From contig NZ_CP022989.1 in NCBI RefSeq assembly GCF_002278075.1, positions 2,604,001 through 2,668,000 on the forward strand: a stretch of DNA of 64,000 nucleotides, given 5' to 3'. The notes under the pieces were generated by a model. The model was not told the DNA's origin, did no database searches, and was given only the letters and a program-made list of their open reading frames with translations. How positions within the stretch are numbered: the stretch's first letter is position 1; every line of letters starts with the position of its first letter. Origin of the DNA: Paraburkholderia aromaticivorans (GTDB lineage Bacteria; Pseudomonadota; Gammaproteobacteria; Burkholderiales; Burkholderiaceae). This document shows positions 35,849-44,994 of the stretch, one piece after another. Position numbers and translations under genes: made by a program.

Positions 35849-36328
35849 CTACTGCCTGGCCTCGTTTTTACTCTTGAGCAGCGTGAACGCCTTGCCATCA
35901 AACGCGTAGTAGTAAGTTCCGCGGTCGGTGCTTTCGTTACGGCTGCCGCGCACAACAAGAAGGCAACTATTCGTGCGGTAGGAAAGCGGCGCGGTGACGT
36001 CCATCGGCCAGTTGGAAACCGTGAATGGCAGTGAGCTGACCCGACCTGATTTCGAGTCGATTGCCGCCGCCGTAACGCAGCCGGACCCGCAACCCCAGGT
36101 CGCAAGGACATAGTGTCCAGCAAAGTTGACCCGCTGACTGGCTGCATCACGAATCACGGTCCTGTATTTCCGCGCTGGGGCATCGGCAAACTTCAGGCGC
36201 GGGACCGTGGCATGTTTTGATTCAACCGGTACGGAACAATTCTCAAACTTGGGAAGTGGCTCCGCATGGCTCAAACTGGATAGCGCAGCGAGTATTAAGG
36301 CCGCAAACCGGACGTGGGTTAGACGCAT
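35849..36328 (-). CDS. Secreted hypothetical protein
   Basis: A 159-residue protein with a clear signal peptide (MRLTHVRFAALILAALSSLS, cleavage after SHA). The mature part has the pattern YRTVIRDAASQRVNFAGHY, then ATWGCGSGCVTAAAIDSKSG, with a close Cys pair that could form a disulfide in the periplasm, and YYYAFDGKAFTLLK at the end. I recall similar uncharacterised proteins in other proteobacteria but no function. Base composition is a little less GC-rich than its neighbours. It is convergent with the tRNA gene. Confidence 0.75.
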   Translation of the reverse strand: MRLTHVRFAALILAALSSLSHAEPLPKFENCSVPVESKHATVPRLKFADAPARKYRTVIRDAASQRVNFAGHYVLATWGCGSGCVTAAAIDSKSGRVSSLPFTVSNWPMDVTAPLSYRTNSCLLVVRGSRNESTDRGTYYYAFDGKAFTLLKSKNEARQ

Positions 36329-36427
36329 TGTTTAATACCAGTGGCGGGTACTGCCAGAATGACCTGCCGGAATGGGCAGAGCGGTAACGGCCATAGATGT
36401 AGCGTATGCCGCCCTGACATTCTTCCT

Positions 36428-36605
36428 TCGCATCACCAAAGGATGCTTCCCCGCGTGGATTCAGGCCCTACTGCGCCCGCAGTAGTCGAAACAGGCCGCG
36501 TGCCGTCGATGCCCGCCGATTCTTGCGCCATGATCCACAGGAGATCGTTGAAATCCGCGTCCGAAACGGATTCAGCACGCATGGCCTCTTTTAATGCGCT
36601 TTGAA
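36428..36605 (-). pseudogene. Remnant of a transglycosylase-like protein gene
   Basis: The minus strand encodes ALKEAMRAESVSDADFNDL, then LWIMAQESAGIDGTRPVSTT, then degenerates and stops. This resembles the FNDLLWIMAQESGG segment of lysozyme/lytic-transglycosylase-like proteins of Burkholderia as I remember them. There is no start, and the expected continuation (a short-loop ARGLFQL motif and a C-terminal half) is missing. It sits in a 520-bp gap with lower coding bias, so I read it as a decayed gene fragment. Confidence 0.4.
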
Positions 36606-36852
36606 CGCCGGGGGGGCAACGCTGGATGATTTTTCACGCCATGCATGCTTTGCGGTCTTGATGGGGCGATGTAGGTGAGCGTTCTGGCTGGACATTGATG
36701 TAGTTCGGAATCGTTCGATCAATTGGATAAAATGAATAGCAGCATAATTCGCGCGTCCGTTTTCCAATGTGCCGCAGACTCCGTCTCAAAACAATCTTCT
36801 CGCGATAGCTGCCACGCTCCCCGGGCGTTCCAGCTTACCCGCCCATCCGCGC

Positions 36853-37551
36853 TCACTCCACTCCAATCGCCCACTCCACCGCCGCCTGCGCATGCAACGC
36901 GGTCGTGTCGAACACCGGCAGCACCGAATCTTCCGGCTTGATCAGCAACGTGATTTCCGTGCAGCCGAGAATCACAGCCTGCGCGCCACGCGCGGCCAGC
37001 GCTTCGATCACACGTTGATACACCGCGCGCGAGGCGTCGTTCACATGGCCGTGGCACAACTCGTCGTAGATGATGCGGTGCACGTCCGCGCGTTCGGCTG
37101 CGTCGGGAACCAGCGTTGTGAGGCCGTAGCGCTCGTCGAGGCGTGCCGTGTAAAAAGTCTGCTCCATCGTATAGCGCGTGCCGAGCAAGCCCACTCGTTC
37201 CACGCCTGCCGCGCGCAACGCGCTGCCGGTCGGGTCGGCGATATGCAGGAACGGCGCCTCGATCGCCGCTTCGATCGATTCATACACGCGATGCATCGTA
37301 TTGGTCGCAAGCATCACCAGATCGGCGCCGCCCCGTTCGAGTTGGCGCGCGGCGTCGGCCATCTGCCGGCCGAGCGCGTCCCAGTCGCCCGCGCGCTGCA
37401 GCGCTTCGACCGGCGCGAAGTCGACGGTGAGCATCAGGCTGCGGGCGTTGTGGTGGCCGCCGAGACGCGCCTTCGCGTAGCGGTTCAGAAGCCTGTAATA
37501 CTCGGTGGACGATTCCCAGCTCATTCCGCCGATCACGCCGATGGTCTTCAT
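36853..37551 (-). CDS. Aspartate/glutamate racemase family protein (YgeA-like)
   Basis: A 232-residue racemase of the Asp/Glu family. The N-terminus reads IGVIGGMSWESSTEYYRLLN. The first catalytic position is Thr (LATNTMHRVYE) rather than Cys, and the second is Cys in VILGCTEITLL; this Thr/Cys pair is the pattern of E. coli YgeA, which racemises several amino acids with L-Asp/L-Glu or homoserine preference. AGG lies six bases before the ATG at 37551. It diverges from the deaminase gene 200 bp away. Confidence 0.85.
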   Translation of the reverse strand: MKTIGVIGGMSWESSTEYYRLLNRYAKARLGGHHNARSLMLTVDFAPVEALQRAGDWDALGRQMADAARQLERGGADLVMLATNTMHRVYESIEAAIEAPFLHIADPTGSALRAAGVERVGLLGTRYTMEQTFYTARLDERYGLTTLVPDAAERADVHRIIYDELCHGHVNDASRAVYQRVIEALAARGAQAVILGCTEITLLIKPEDSVLPVFDTTALHAQAAVEWAIGVE

Positions 37552-37755
37552 GTACCTGCTCCATGAGTGGATGACGGCGTGGCATCGACCGTCTGTCAGG
37601 CGAGTATAGGCGGGAGGCGGGACCCGTAGCCGGTACGGATCGCGCGTCGCTCGCCGGTACGGGCGGACGCAACGGCGCCGCATAAAAACGTCGCCACGCG
37701 CTTTCTGACGCCGATAGAATCCTGATCAATCAGGAAGGGTCAAAGGGAGCGATAT

Positions 37756-39048
37756 ATGGATCTGATCATCCGCCGCGCGATGCTGCCGCAAGGCGCCGCG
37801 CCGCAGCGAGACGTGCCGGTCGACATCGGCATCGAAGCGGGCCGCATCGTCGCCGTCGAACCGAATCTGGCCGCCAATGCGCGTGAAGAAATCGATGCCG
37901 CGGGCTCGCTCGTCACGCCGCCGTTCGTCGACCCGCATTTCCATATGGACGCGACGCTCTCTTATGGTTTGCCGCGCGTGAACGCGTCGGGCACGCTGCT
38001 GGAGGGCATCGCGCTATGGGGCGAACTGAAGCCGGACCTGACACAGGAGGCACTGATCGAGCGCGCGCTGCAGTATTGCGACTGGGCCGTGGCGCGCGGG
38101 CTGCTGGCGATCCGCAGCCATGTGGATGTGTGCGATCCGCGCCTGCTCGCCGTCGAAGCATTGGTCGAAGTGAAACGCCGTGTCGCGCCGTATCTCGACC
38201 TGCAACTGGTGGCGTTTCCGCAAGACGGCGTGTTGCGCAGCGCGGGCGCTTTCGAGAACCTCAAGCGGTCGATCGCGATGGGCGTGGATGTGGTGGGCGG
38301 CATTCCGCATTTCGAGCGCACCATGGCCGACGGCGCGCAGTCCGTGCGTTTGCTGTGCGAATACGCGGCGGAGCAGGGCTTGCGCGTGGACATGCATTGC
38401 GATGAATCGGACGATCCGATGTCGCGCCACATCGAGACGCTCGCGGCCGAAACGCATCGGCTCGGCTTGCAGGGGCGCGTGACCGGTTCGCATCTGACCT
38501 CGATGCATTCCATGGACAACTACTACGTCAGCAAGCTCCTGCCGCTGATGCGCGAGGCGGGCGTCGCGGCGATTGCGAATCCGCTGATCAACATCACGCT
38601 GCAAGGCCGCAGCGACACTTATCCGAAACGGCGCGGCATGACGCGCGTGCCGGAGATGATGGCGGCGGGCATCAACGTCGCGTTCGGCCACGATTGCGTG
38701 ATGGACCCATGGTACAGCCTCGGCTCGGGCGACATGCTCGAAGTGGCGCACATGGGCCTGCATGTGGCGCAGATGACGGGTGTCGAGGGCATGCGCGCCT
38801 GCTTCGACGCGGTGACGGTGAACCCCGCGCGCATTCTCGGTCTGGAAGGCTACGGCATCGCGCCGGGCTGCGCGGCCAATCTCGTGCTGCTCGACGCGCG
38901 CAATCCGGTCGAAGCGATCCGCCTGCGCGCCGCGCGCCTCGCGGTGGTGAGCCGCGGCAAGGTAGTGAGCCGCGCGCCGGCGGCGCGCGCGGCGCTGTCG
39001 CTCGAAGGGCGGCCGTCTGAGGTGGATTTCAAACTGCATCGCGCCTAG
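37756..39048 (+). CDS. codA: CodA-type cytosine/isoguanine deaminase (amidohydrolase)
   Basis: A 430-residue amidohydrolase close to E. coli CodA. Metal ligands are in FVDPHFHMD (HxH), VDMHCDESDD (His and the catalytic Glu), GSHLTSMHSM and GHDCVMDPWYSLG (Asp). Shared stretches include LQGRSDTYPKRRGMTRV and VAFPQDG. In E. coli the equivalent of HDC is HDD, and this loop contacts the substrate, so cytosine specificity is likely but not certain. AAGGGAG precedes the ATG. No permease (codB) is adjacent. Confidence 0.85.
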   Translation: MDLIIRRAMLPQGAAPQRDVPVDIGIEAGRIVAVEPNLAANAREEIDAAGSLVTPPFVDPHFHMDATLSYGLPRVNASGTLLEGIALWGELKPDLTQEALIERALQYCDWAVARGLLAIRSHVDVCDPRLLAVEALVEVKRRVAPYLDLQLVAFPQDGVLRSAGAFENLKRSIAMGVDVVGGIPHFERTMADGAQSVRLLCEYAAEQGLRVDMHCDESDDPMSRHIETLAAETHRLGLQGRVTGSHLTSMHSMDNYYVSKLLPLMREAGVAAIANPLINITLQGRSDTYPKRRGMTRVPEMMAAGINVAFGHDCVMDPWYSLGSGDMLEVAHMGLHVAQMTGVEGMRACFDAVTVNPARILGLEGYGIAPGCAANLVLLDARNPVEAIRLRAARLAVVSRGKVVSRAPAARAALSLEGRPSEVDFKLHRA

Positions 39049-39070
39049 TCGCGCGTTCGGCGCTCAAATG

Positions 39071-39110
39071 AAAAAGCCGGTGCCTGCGTCAAGCAGGTCA
39101 CCGGCTTTCA
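39071..39110. terminator. Bidirectional terminator between codA and prlC
   Basis: AAAAAGCCGGTG with an inner CCTGC...GCAGG stem pairs with CACCGGCTTTC. The A-tract serves the minus-strand gene and the short T-tract the plus-strand gene. Confidence 0.75.
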
Positions 39111-39153
39111 TCGGCCCGAGCAAGGCGCCGACGCGTGTATCAACCTCAACTCA

Positions 39154-41262
39154 TCAAGGCGCGACGCCCGGCGTCATGCCGTTGTGCCGCAGCAAGGCGT
39201 CGATGTTCGGCTCGCGGCCGCGGAATGCCTTGAACGATTCCATTGCAGGACGGCTGCCGCCCACCTCCAGAATCTCCGTGCGATAACGCATGCCGGTCGC
39301 CTGATCGAGCACGCTGCCGCTCGCCGCCTGCGCCGCTTCTTCGAATGCCGCGTAGGCGTCGGCGGACAGCACTTCAGCCCACTTGTAGCTGTAGTAACCC
39401 GCCGCATAGCCGCCCGCGAAAATATGGCTGAACGTGTTCGGCCAACGCGAGAACGGTGCTTGCGGCACGACGTGGAAGCGCTCGTTGATTTCGCTCGCGA
39501 GTTCGGTGGCGTTCTTCGTGCCGGATGCGTCGAAGCCCGTATGCAGTTGCATGTCGAACATCGAGAACACGATCTGGCGCAGCGTGCCCAGACCGCTCTG
39601 GAAGTTCTTCGCGGCGAGCATCTTGTCGAACAGTTCGCGCGGCAAGGGCCTCGCCGTTTCGACGTGCGAGGTCATGTCGCTCAGCACGTCCCACTCCCAG
39701 CAGAAGTTCTCCATGAATTGCGACGGCAGTTCGACCGCGTCCCATTCGACGCCGTTGATGCCCGACACGCCCAGTTCGTCGACGCGCGTGAGCATGTGGT
39801 GCAAGCCGTGGCCGAACTCGTGGAACAGCGTGATGACTTCGTCGTGCGTAAAGCAGGCGGGCTTGCCGCCGACCGGCGCCGAGAAGTTGCAGGTCAGATA
39901 CGCGACCGGCGTTTGCACGCTGCCGTGCGTATGCTTGTGACGGCCGCGCGCGTCGTCCATCCAGGCGCCGCCGCGTTTGCCTTCGCGCGCATAGAGATCG
40001 AGATAGAACTGTGCGACGAGGCCGCCGTCCTGATTCTCGACGCGGAAAAAGCGCACGTCCGGATGCCACACGGCCGCTTCGTCGCGACGGATACGCACGC
40101 CGAACAGCGTTTCAGTGACCTTGAACAAACCCTTGAAGACGGCGTCTTCCGGAAAGTACTGTTTGACCTCGTTCTCGGAGAACGAATAGCGCTTCTGCCG
40201 CAGACGCTCCGCGGCAAACGTCATGTCCCACGGTTGCAGCTCGCCCATGCCAAGCTCGTTCGCGGCGAATTCGCGCAGTTCTTTCCAGTCCTGTTCGGCG
40301 TGCGGACGCGCTCGCGTGGCGAGGTCTTCCAGAAAGCTCATGACCTGGGCGGGCGACTCCGCCATTTTCGGCGCGAGCGAGACTTCGGCGAAGTTGTTGT
40401 AGCCGAGCATCTGCGCTTCTTCGGCGCGCAGTTTCAACTGCTCGGCGAGCACCGCGGTGTTGTCCCATTCGGGCTTGCCATTGCCGTATTGCGGGCCGAG
40501 TTCCGAGGCGCGCGTCACATAGGCGCGATACATTGCTTCGCGCATCGGACGATTTTCCGAGTACTGCATCACCGGGAAATACGACGGGAAGTGCAGCGTG
40601 AATTTGTAGCCGGTTTTGCCTTCGCGCTCGGCCGCTTCCCTGGCGGCTTCGACCACGTCTTCGGGCAGGCCGGCCAGTTGCGCTTCATTGCCGGCTTCGA
40701 CGATATACGCATAGGCGTTGGTTGCGTCGAGCACGTGATCCGAAAACGCTTTGGACAGCGCCGCCTGGCGTTCCTGCAATTCGGCGAAATGCGGCTTCTG
40801 GTGTTCCGGCAATTCCGCGCCGGACAGGCGGAAATCGCGCAGCGCATTGCCGAGGATCTTCTTGCGCTCGCCGGTCAGCGAAGCGAAGTCGCTACTGGCA
40901 TGCAGCGCCTTGTACTTCTCATAGAGCGCGAGATTCTGTCCGACGCTCGACCAGAACTCGGTGACGCGCGGCAGATTCTCGCCGTACACGGCGCGCAGCT
41001 CGGGCGTATCGGCGACGGCGTTCAGATGGCCGACCACGCTCCAGGCGCGCGACAGCGGCTCGGTGGCGCGCTCGACCGGCTCGACCACGTCGGCCCACGA
41101 CGCGGGCGTGATCGGCTGGGCGGCGCGCTCGACGGCGGCGGCCGCATCGGCGAGCAGTACATCGAGGGCGGGCGTGACGTGTTCGGGGCGGATTTGGCCA
41201 AAGCGCGGCAGGTCGGAGAAATCGAGGAGCGGATTGTCGTGATTCGAGGCGGTAGTGGACAT
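39154..41262 (-). CDS. prlC: Oligopeptidase A (M3 metallopeptidase)
   Basis: A 702-residue M3 family zinc peptidase, near the length of E. coli OpdA (680). The zinc motif HEFGHGLHHML is in VITLFHEFGHGLHHM, with the third ligand Glu in GVEWDAVELPSQFMENFCWE. YAREGKRGGAWMDDARGR and FAGGYAAGYYSYKWAEVLSA are family-specific. It degrades signal peptides and other oligopeptides in the cytoplasm. The start at 41262 follows AGGAAGCCTC. The neighbour upstream on the same strand is folD, with an acyltransferase gene on the other strand between them. Confidence 0.93.
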   Translation of the reverse strand: MSTTASNHDNPLLDFSDLPRFGQIRPEHVTPALDVLLADAAAAVERAAQPITPASWADVVEPVERATEPLSRAWSVVGHLNAVADTPELRAVYGENLPRVTEFWSSVGQNLALYEKYKALHASSDFASLTGERKKILGNALRDFRLSGAELPEHQKPHFAELQERQAALSKAFSDHVLDATNAYAYIVEAGNEAQLAGLPEDVVEAAREAAEREGKTGYKFTLHFPSYFPVMQYSENRPMREAMYRAYVTRASELGPQYGNGKPEWDNTAVLAEQLKLRAEEAQMLGYNNFAEVSLAPKMAESPAQVMSFLEDLATRARPHAEQDWKELREFAANELGMGELQPWDMTFAAERLRQKRYSFSENEVKQYFPEDAVFKGLFKVTETLFGVRIRRDEAAVWHPDVRFFRVENQDGGLVAQFYLDLYAREGKRGGAWMDDARGRHKHTHGSVQTPVAYLTCNFSAPVGGKPACFTHDEVITLFHEFGHGLHHMLTRVDELGVSGINGVEWDAVELPSQFMENFCWEWDVLSDMTSHVETARPLPRELFDKMLAAKNFQSGLGTLRQIVFSMFDMQLHTGFDASGTKNATELASEINERFHVVPQAPFSRWPNTFSHIFAGGYAAGYYSYKWAEVLSADAYAAFEEAAQAASGSVLDQATGMRYRTEILEVGGSRPAMESFKAFRGREPNIDALLRHNGMTPGVAP

Positions 41263-41583
41263 GAGGCTTCCTGTCTGACGCGGGTGAACGGGTAATCGGT
41301 GCATGGACGGCGGTTCCCCAGAAGGACTTCTTTCGGGGCGTGCGCGACGACGCCCTGGCGCAGCCGATACAGACATTATTGGGGCAGGGCGCGCCGTTTC
41401 CAATCCGTCGGCAGACAAATTATCAGATGTCGCCGCACTGTGCGCGTGGCGGGGCGCCGCCGCGCGGGCAAAAAAGCGCCACTGTGCTCTGTGCGAAAGC
41501 GAACGGTCCGCATTGCTGCTGTGCGGCAAGGTGGAGTGTCGCTATCGGTCGGCGGCGCTTTTTGTTTTTGTAATGAGGTATCG

Positions 41584-42699
41584 ATGAACCTGCTTTCGGA
41601 TGCTCTATCACGCAAGGGCAACAACTTCGACCTCGTGCGACTGCTGGCTGCCATCGCCGTCGTCTACGGCCATTCGTATCTGCTCCAGGCACCCGACGGC
41701 ACCACGGATTGGGTCCAGAACGCGCTGGGTTTCGACGGTTTCGGCGCGCTGGGCGTCTACGCCTTTTTCCTGTTGAGCGGCATGCTGGTCACCGCCAGCT
41801 TCGACCGGCAACGCTCGGTGCCGCGCTTCACCGTCTTGCGCATTGCGCGACTGTGGCCGGCGGTGGCGGCCGGTTCGCTGGTGACGGTGTTCGTCGTCGG
41901 CCCGCTCTTTACGACGTTGCCGCTGCGCGAATATTTCGCCTCCGGCATGACGTGGGCCAATCTCGACAATTTCTCGACCATCGTGCTGAAAACCGGCTGG
42001 GCACTGCCCGGCGTGTTCGAGCACAACCGTTTTCCTGTCGACGTCTGCGCACCGCTCTGGACGCTGCCGCTCGAAGTGCGTTGCTATCTGATCGTGCTCG
42101 TGACCGGTATGGTGGGGTTGCTGTCCAGCTCCCGCGGCGTGGCGCTCGCCGCCGCGCTGGGTTGCGCCGCCTTCGTGCTGCGCGTGAATCTGTCGCATTG
42201 GCAGGTGGGTTTGCGCGACTTCAGCGAAACGCCCGGCGGTTATTCGTTCTGGCCGGAGCCGTTCTTCATGCTGGGCATGTTGCTGTACGGCTGGCGTGAA
42301 CGGATCGACATCAACGGCTTGACGGCGCTCGCGCTCACGATGGTGTTTCTGGTGTTCCGCGACACGGCCGGCGCGCAGCCGCTGTTCTATCTGGCCTTCG
42401 TGTACGGCGTGCTGTGGGTCGGGACGACGCCGCTGTTGCGACGCTTCGTGCCGCGTCACGATTACTCGTACGGTATCTATCTGTACGGCTTCATGGTTCA
42501 GCAGTGCGTGGCGAACATTGCGCCGCAACTGGGGCACGTGGCGGCGGTCCTCGTCGCCGCGCCGATCATCCTGTTGTGCGCGGCGCTGTCATGGCACTTC
42601 GTGGAGCGGCCGGTGCTGAAGTGGTGCCGCGGGCGTCTCGCACGCCGCTCGACGCCGCTCGCGGCAGGCATGCCGGCCGGCGATCAAGCCACGCGCTGA
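41584..42699 (+). CDS. Acyltransferase 3 (OafA/YrhL-like) membrane protein
   Basis: A 371-residue integral membrane acyltransferase with about ten spans. It starts with the family signature FDLVRLLAAIAVVYGHSYLL (catalytic His at the end of helix 1) and RFTVLRIARLWPAVAAGSLV, where the Arg-rich loop binds the acyl donor. PLWTLPLEVRCYL is the conserved central motif. GAGG precedes the ATG at 41584. Such enzymes add acetyl or other acyl groups to surface polysaccharides. The acceptor is unknown, since no glycan cluster is nearby. It is the only plus-strand gene between folD and prlC. Confidence 0.88.
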   Translation: MNLLSDALSRKGNNFDLVRLLAAIAVVYGHSYLLQAPDGTTDWVQNALGFDGFGALGVYAFFLLSGMLVTASFDRQRSVPRFTVLRIARLWPAVAAGSLVTVFVVGPLFTTLPLREYFASGMTWANLDNFSTIVLKTGWALPGVFEHNRFPVDVCAPLWTLPLEVRCYLIVLVTGMVGLLSSSRGVALAAALGCAAFVLRVNLSHWQVGLRDFSETPGGYSFWPEPFFMLGMLLYGWRERIDINGLTALALTMVFLVFRDTAGAQPLFYLAFVYGVLWVGTTPLLRRFVPRHDYSYGIYLYGFMVQQCVANIAPQLGHVAAVLVAAPIILLCAALSWHFVERPVLKWCRGRLARRSTPLAAGMPAGDQATR

Positions 42700-42732
42700 G
42701 CGTACGGCGCGCGTTCGGCGCCGCTCGTGGGC

Positions 42733-42759
42733 GCTGCCCTGGCGCAAGGCCAGGGCAGC
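42733..42759. terminator. Hairpin between the acyltransferase and folD genes
   Basis: GCTGCCCTGG (42733-42742) and CCAGGGCAGC (42750-42759) form a perfect 10-bp stem. There is no T-tract, so termination is only plausible. Confidence 0.4.
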
Positions 42760-42809
42760 AGGGTCTCGATGCCGGCGAATCCGCTTCTGCCGGCTTTCCT
42801 TCTCATGCT

Positions 42810-43670
42810 TTACGCGTGTGCCGCTGCTTCGCGCTCGGCGGCTTCGATCGTATTGACGAGCAGCATGGTGATGGTCATCGGGCCGACGCCGCCTGGCACC
42901 GGCGTGATGTAACCGGCCACTTCCTTGACACCCGCGAAGTCGACGTCGCCGCACAGCTTGCCGGCTTCGTCGCGATTCATGCCCACGTCGATCACCGCCG
43001 CGCCCGGCTTCACCATCTCCGCCGTGAGAATATTGCGCAGGCCGGTGGCGGCGACCACCACGTCGGCATTGCGCGTGTGGGCGGCCAGATCGCGCGTCTT
43101 GCTGTGGCAGATCGTCACGGTCGCGCCGGCTTCGAGCAGCAGCAGCGCCATCGGCTTGCCGACGATGTTCGAGCGGCCGATCACCACGGCGTTTGCCCCT
43201 TGCAGCGGGATGTCGTAAGCGGCGAGCATTTTCATGACGCCATACGGCGTGCACGGGCGGAACAGCGGCCGGCCGGTCATCAGCGCACCGGCGTTGGCGA
43301 CGTGAAAGCCGTCCACGTCCTTCTCCGGCGCGATCGCCTCGATCACCTTGTGGCTGTCGATATGCGGCGGCAGCGGCAGTTGCACCAGAATGCCGTGAAT
43401 GAGCGGATCGCGGTTCAGTTCGTCGATGCGCGCAAGCAGCTCGGCTTCCGGCAGATCAGCGGGATAGCGGTCGAACGACGAGCCGAGGCCATTGTCGTGG
43501 CACGCCTTGACCTTGTTGCGCACGTACACTTCGCTGGCCGGATTGTCGCCGACCAGCACCACGGCGAGGCCCGGCTGATGGCCGCGGGCGGTGAGGGCGG
43601 CGGCGCGCGCGGCGACGTCGGCACGCAGGGTCTTGGAAAGGGCGAGGCCGTCGATCAATTTGGCAGTCAT
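42810..43670 (-). CDS. folD: Methylenetetrahydrofolate dehydrogenase/cyclohydrolase
   Basis: A 286-residue bifunctional FolD that interconverts methylene-THF and formyl-THF. Conserved features are [20 protein letters not shown] (catalytic Tyr and Lys), [22 protein letters not shown], the NADP loop [25 protein letters not shown] and [12 protein letters not shown]. The ATG is at 43670; the frame continues upstream without family-like sequence. It likely stands as its own unit, with prlC further down on the same strand. Confidence 0.96.
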   Translation of the reverse strand: MTAKLIDGLALSKTLRADVAARAAALTARGHQPGLAVVLVGDNPASEVYVRNKVKACHDNGLGSSFDRYPADLPEAELLARIDELNRDPLIHGILVQLPLPPHIDSHKVIEAIAPEKDVDGFHVANAGALMTGRPLFRPCTPYGVMKMLAAYDIPLQGANAVVIGRSNIVGKPMALLLLEAGATVTICHSKTRDLAAHTRNADVVVAATGLRNILTAEMVKPGAAVIDVGMNRDEAGKLCGDVDFAGVKEVAGYITPVPGGVGPMTITMLLVNTIEAAEREAAAHA

Positions 43671-44032
43671 GGTCGGGTCGAGATGGGCAGTTTGGAAAGC
43701 GGGGCAGGGCGCAGGCGCCCGAGCGTGCCAGGCGCGATGGCGCTTTTCAGCGGGAATGGGTCGGCACGTGAAAAGCGCGCGGCGCGAATCGGGGTTAAGC
43801 GGCGCTGCAAAGTCCGACATTATACCGGCCCCGCCAGCCGCGCCGCTTACGGATGCGCCGCTGCATGGCTGCGCCGTGGCGTGCGTGCCGCGCGTGCTCC
43901 GCGCGACGGGTTCGATGCGCCGCTGACCGCCCCCTCGACGCCCGGTTTGACGTCCGGCTTTCGACTCGTTCCGCTCGTTCAACCTGTGCGGCCGTGACCG
44001 CCGGTCCGCCGCCGCGGCCGCCAATTCGCCTG
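43671..44032. other. Intergenic region between folD and the DUF2950 gene
   Basis: About 360 bp without a supported gene. A TATAAT on the minus strand at 43819-43824 could be the -10 element of folD, but no good -35 is visible. Confidence 0.4.
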
Positions 44033-44974
44033 CTATGGCTGGACCGCTTGCCAATCCGAGTCGGGATCGAACGACTTGATCTGCGCCGCCACTTGCGTGG
44101 TTTGCGGTCCAAGGTTCCTCTGATACACCTGCCCCTCCTGATTGACGATGAAGCTCATCACGCCGGTCTTGCCATAATCGGCCGGCGCCGCGATCAGCCC
44201 GAACCCTTTGCTCAGCACGCCGTTTTCGAGGTAGTTCTGCGCGCCGCCCTTAGCGTGCGGGCCTTGCGCGGTGAGAATGCGATAGTGATAGCCGTGATAG
44301 GCCTCCTGAGGCAGCGTGCCGCCAGGCATGGTGGCGGCGAGCGGGCCGAGCGGGCTTTCCGCTTCGCCGGGCGCCGTGGTCCAATACAGGCCGTCATGCT
44401 GTCCCGGCGTGCTGACGAAGCGCTGTGCGTAGTGCCGGGTCAGGTTGCGATAGTCGTATTGCGCATCCAGATAGGCGAGCGAGGTCAGGATCGCCGCGCG
44501 CTCATTGCGGCCGATGCGGCGCGTCAGCATCTCGTCGCGCGCCGCCGGTAGATCGAAACGCCAGCCTTTGCCCGCTTGCACGAGCGGAATCGGCAAGCTC
44601 CAGCCGCTGTAGCCCACCGTCAGGTGCGCGGTGACGCGCCCCTTGTCCGCGGTGGGGTCCTGGACGATCTGATGGTTTTTCGACCATTCGCCGAGAAACT
44701 GATAGATGTCGTCCTCGCCGATACCGTCGGTCGGAATGAAGCGCTGAAAGTCGCTGCCGAGCACACGCTTGAGCGCGTCCTCGTCGTTGCGGGCGAGCGC
44801 TTCGACGAATGCATTGGCGGCATCGTCCGCGCTGGGATAGAGCGCCTGCGCATGGGCCGGGATCGTGCTGATCAGCAGCGCCGGCGCGAGGAGCACCGTC
44901 GCAGTGGTGCCGAGAGCGACGGTAACGGTCACGACGTGGGCGCGCAGCGTGCCCTGTGAGAATAGACGCATCAT
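44033..44974 (-). CDS. DUF2950 family secreted protein
   Basis: A 313-residue protein with a signal peptide ([20 protein letters not shown] to AHA, cleavage about residue 43). The mature part begins [20 protein letters not shown] and contains the domain's hallmarks: [40 protein letters not shown] and [20 protein letters not shown]. It closes with [18 protein letters not shown]. The function of DUF2950 is unknown; it occurs in envelopes next to DUF3300. AAAGGAG precedes the ATG at 44974, and the DUF3300 gene ends 20 bp upstream, so they are one operon. Confidence 0.85.
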   Translation of the reverse strand: MMRLFSQGTLRAHVVTVTVALGTTATVLLAPALLISTIPAHAQALYPSADDAANAFVEALARNDEDALKRVLGSDFQRFIPTDGIGEDDIYQFLGEWSKNHQIVQDPTADKGRVTAHLTVGYSGWSLPIPLVQAGKGWRFDLPAARDEMLTRRIGRNERAAILTSLAYLDAQYDYRNLTRHYAQRFVSTPGQHDGLYWTTAPGEAESPLGPLAATMPGGTLPQEAYHGYHYRILTAQGPHAKGGAQNYLENGVLSKGFGLIAAPADYGKTGVMSFIVNQEGQVYQRNLGPQTTQVAAQIKSFDPDSDWQAVQP

Positions 44975-44994
44975 CAGAGACTCCTTTTCATTGA

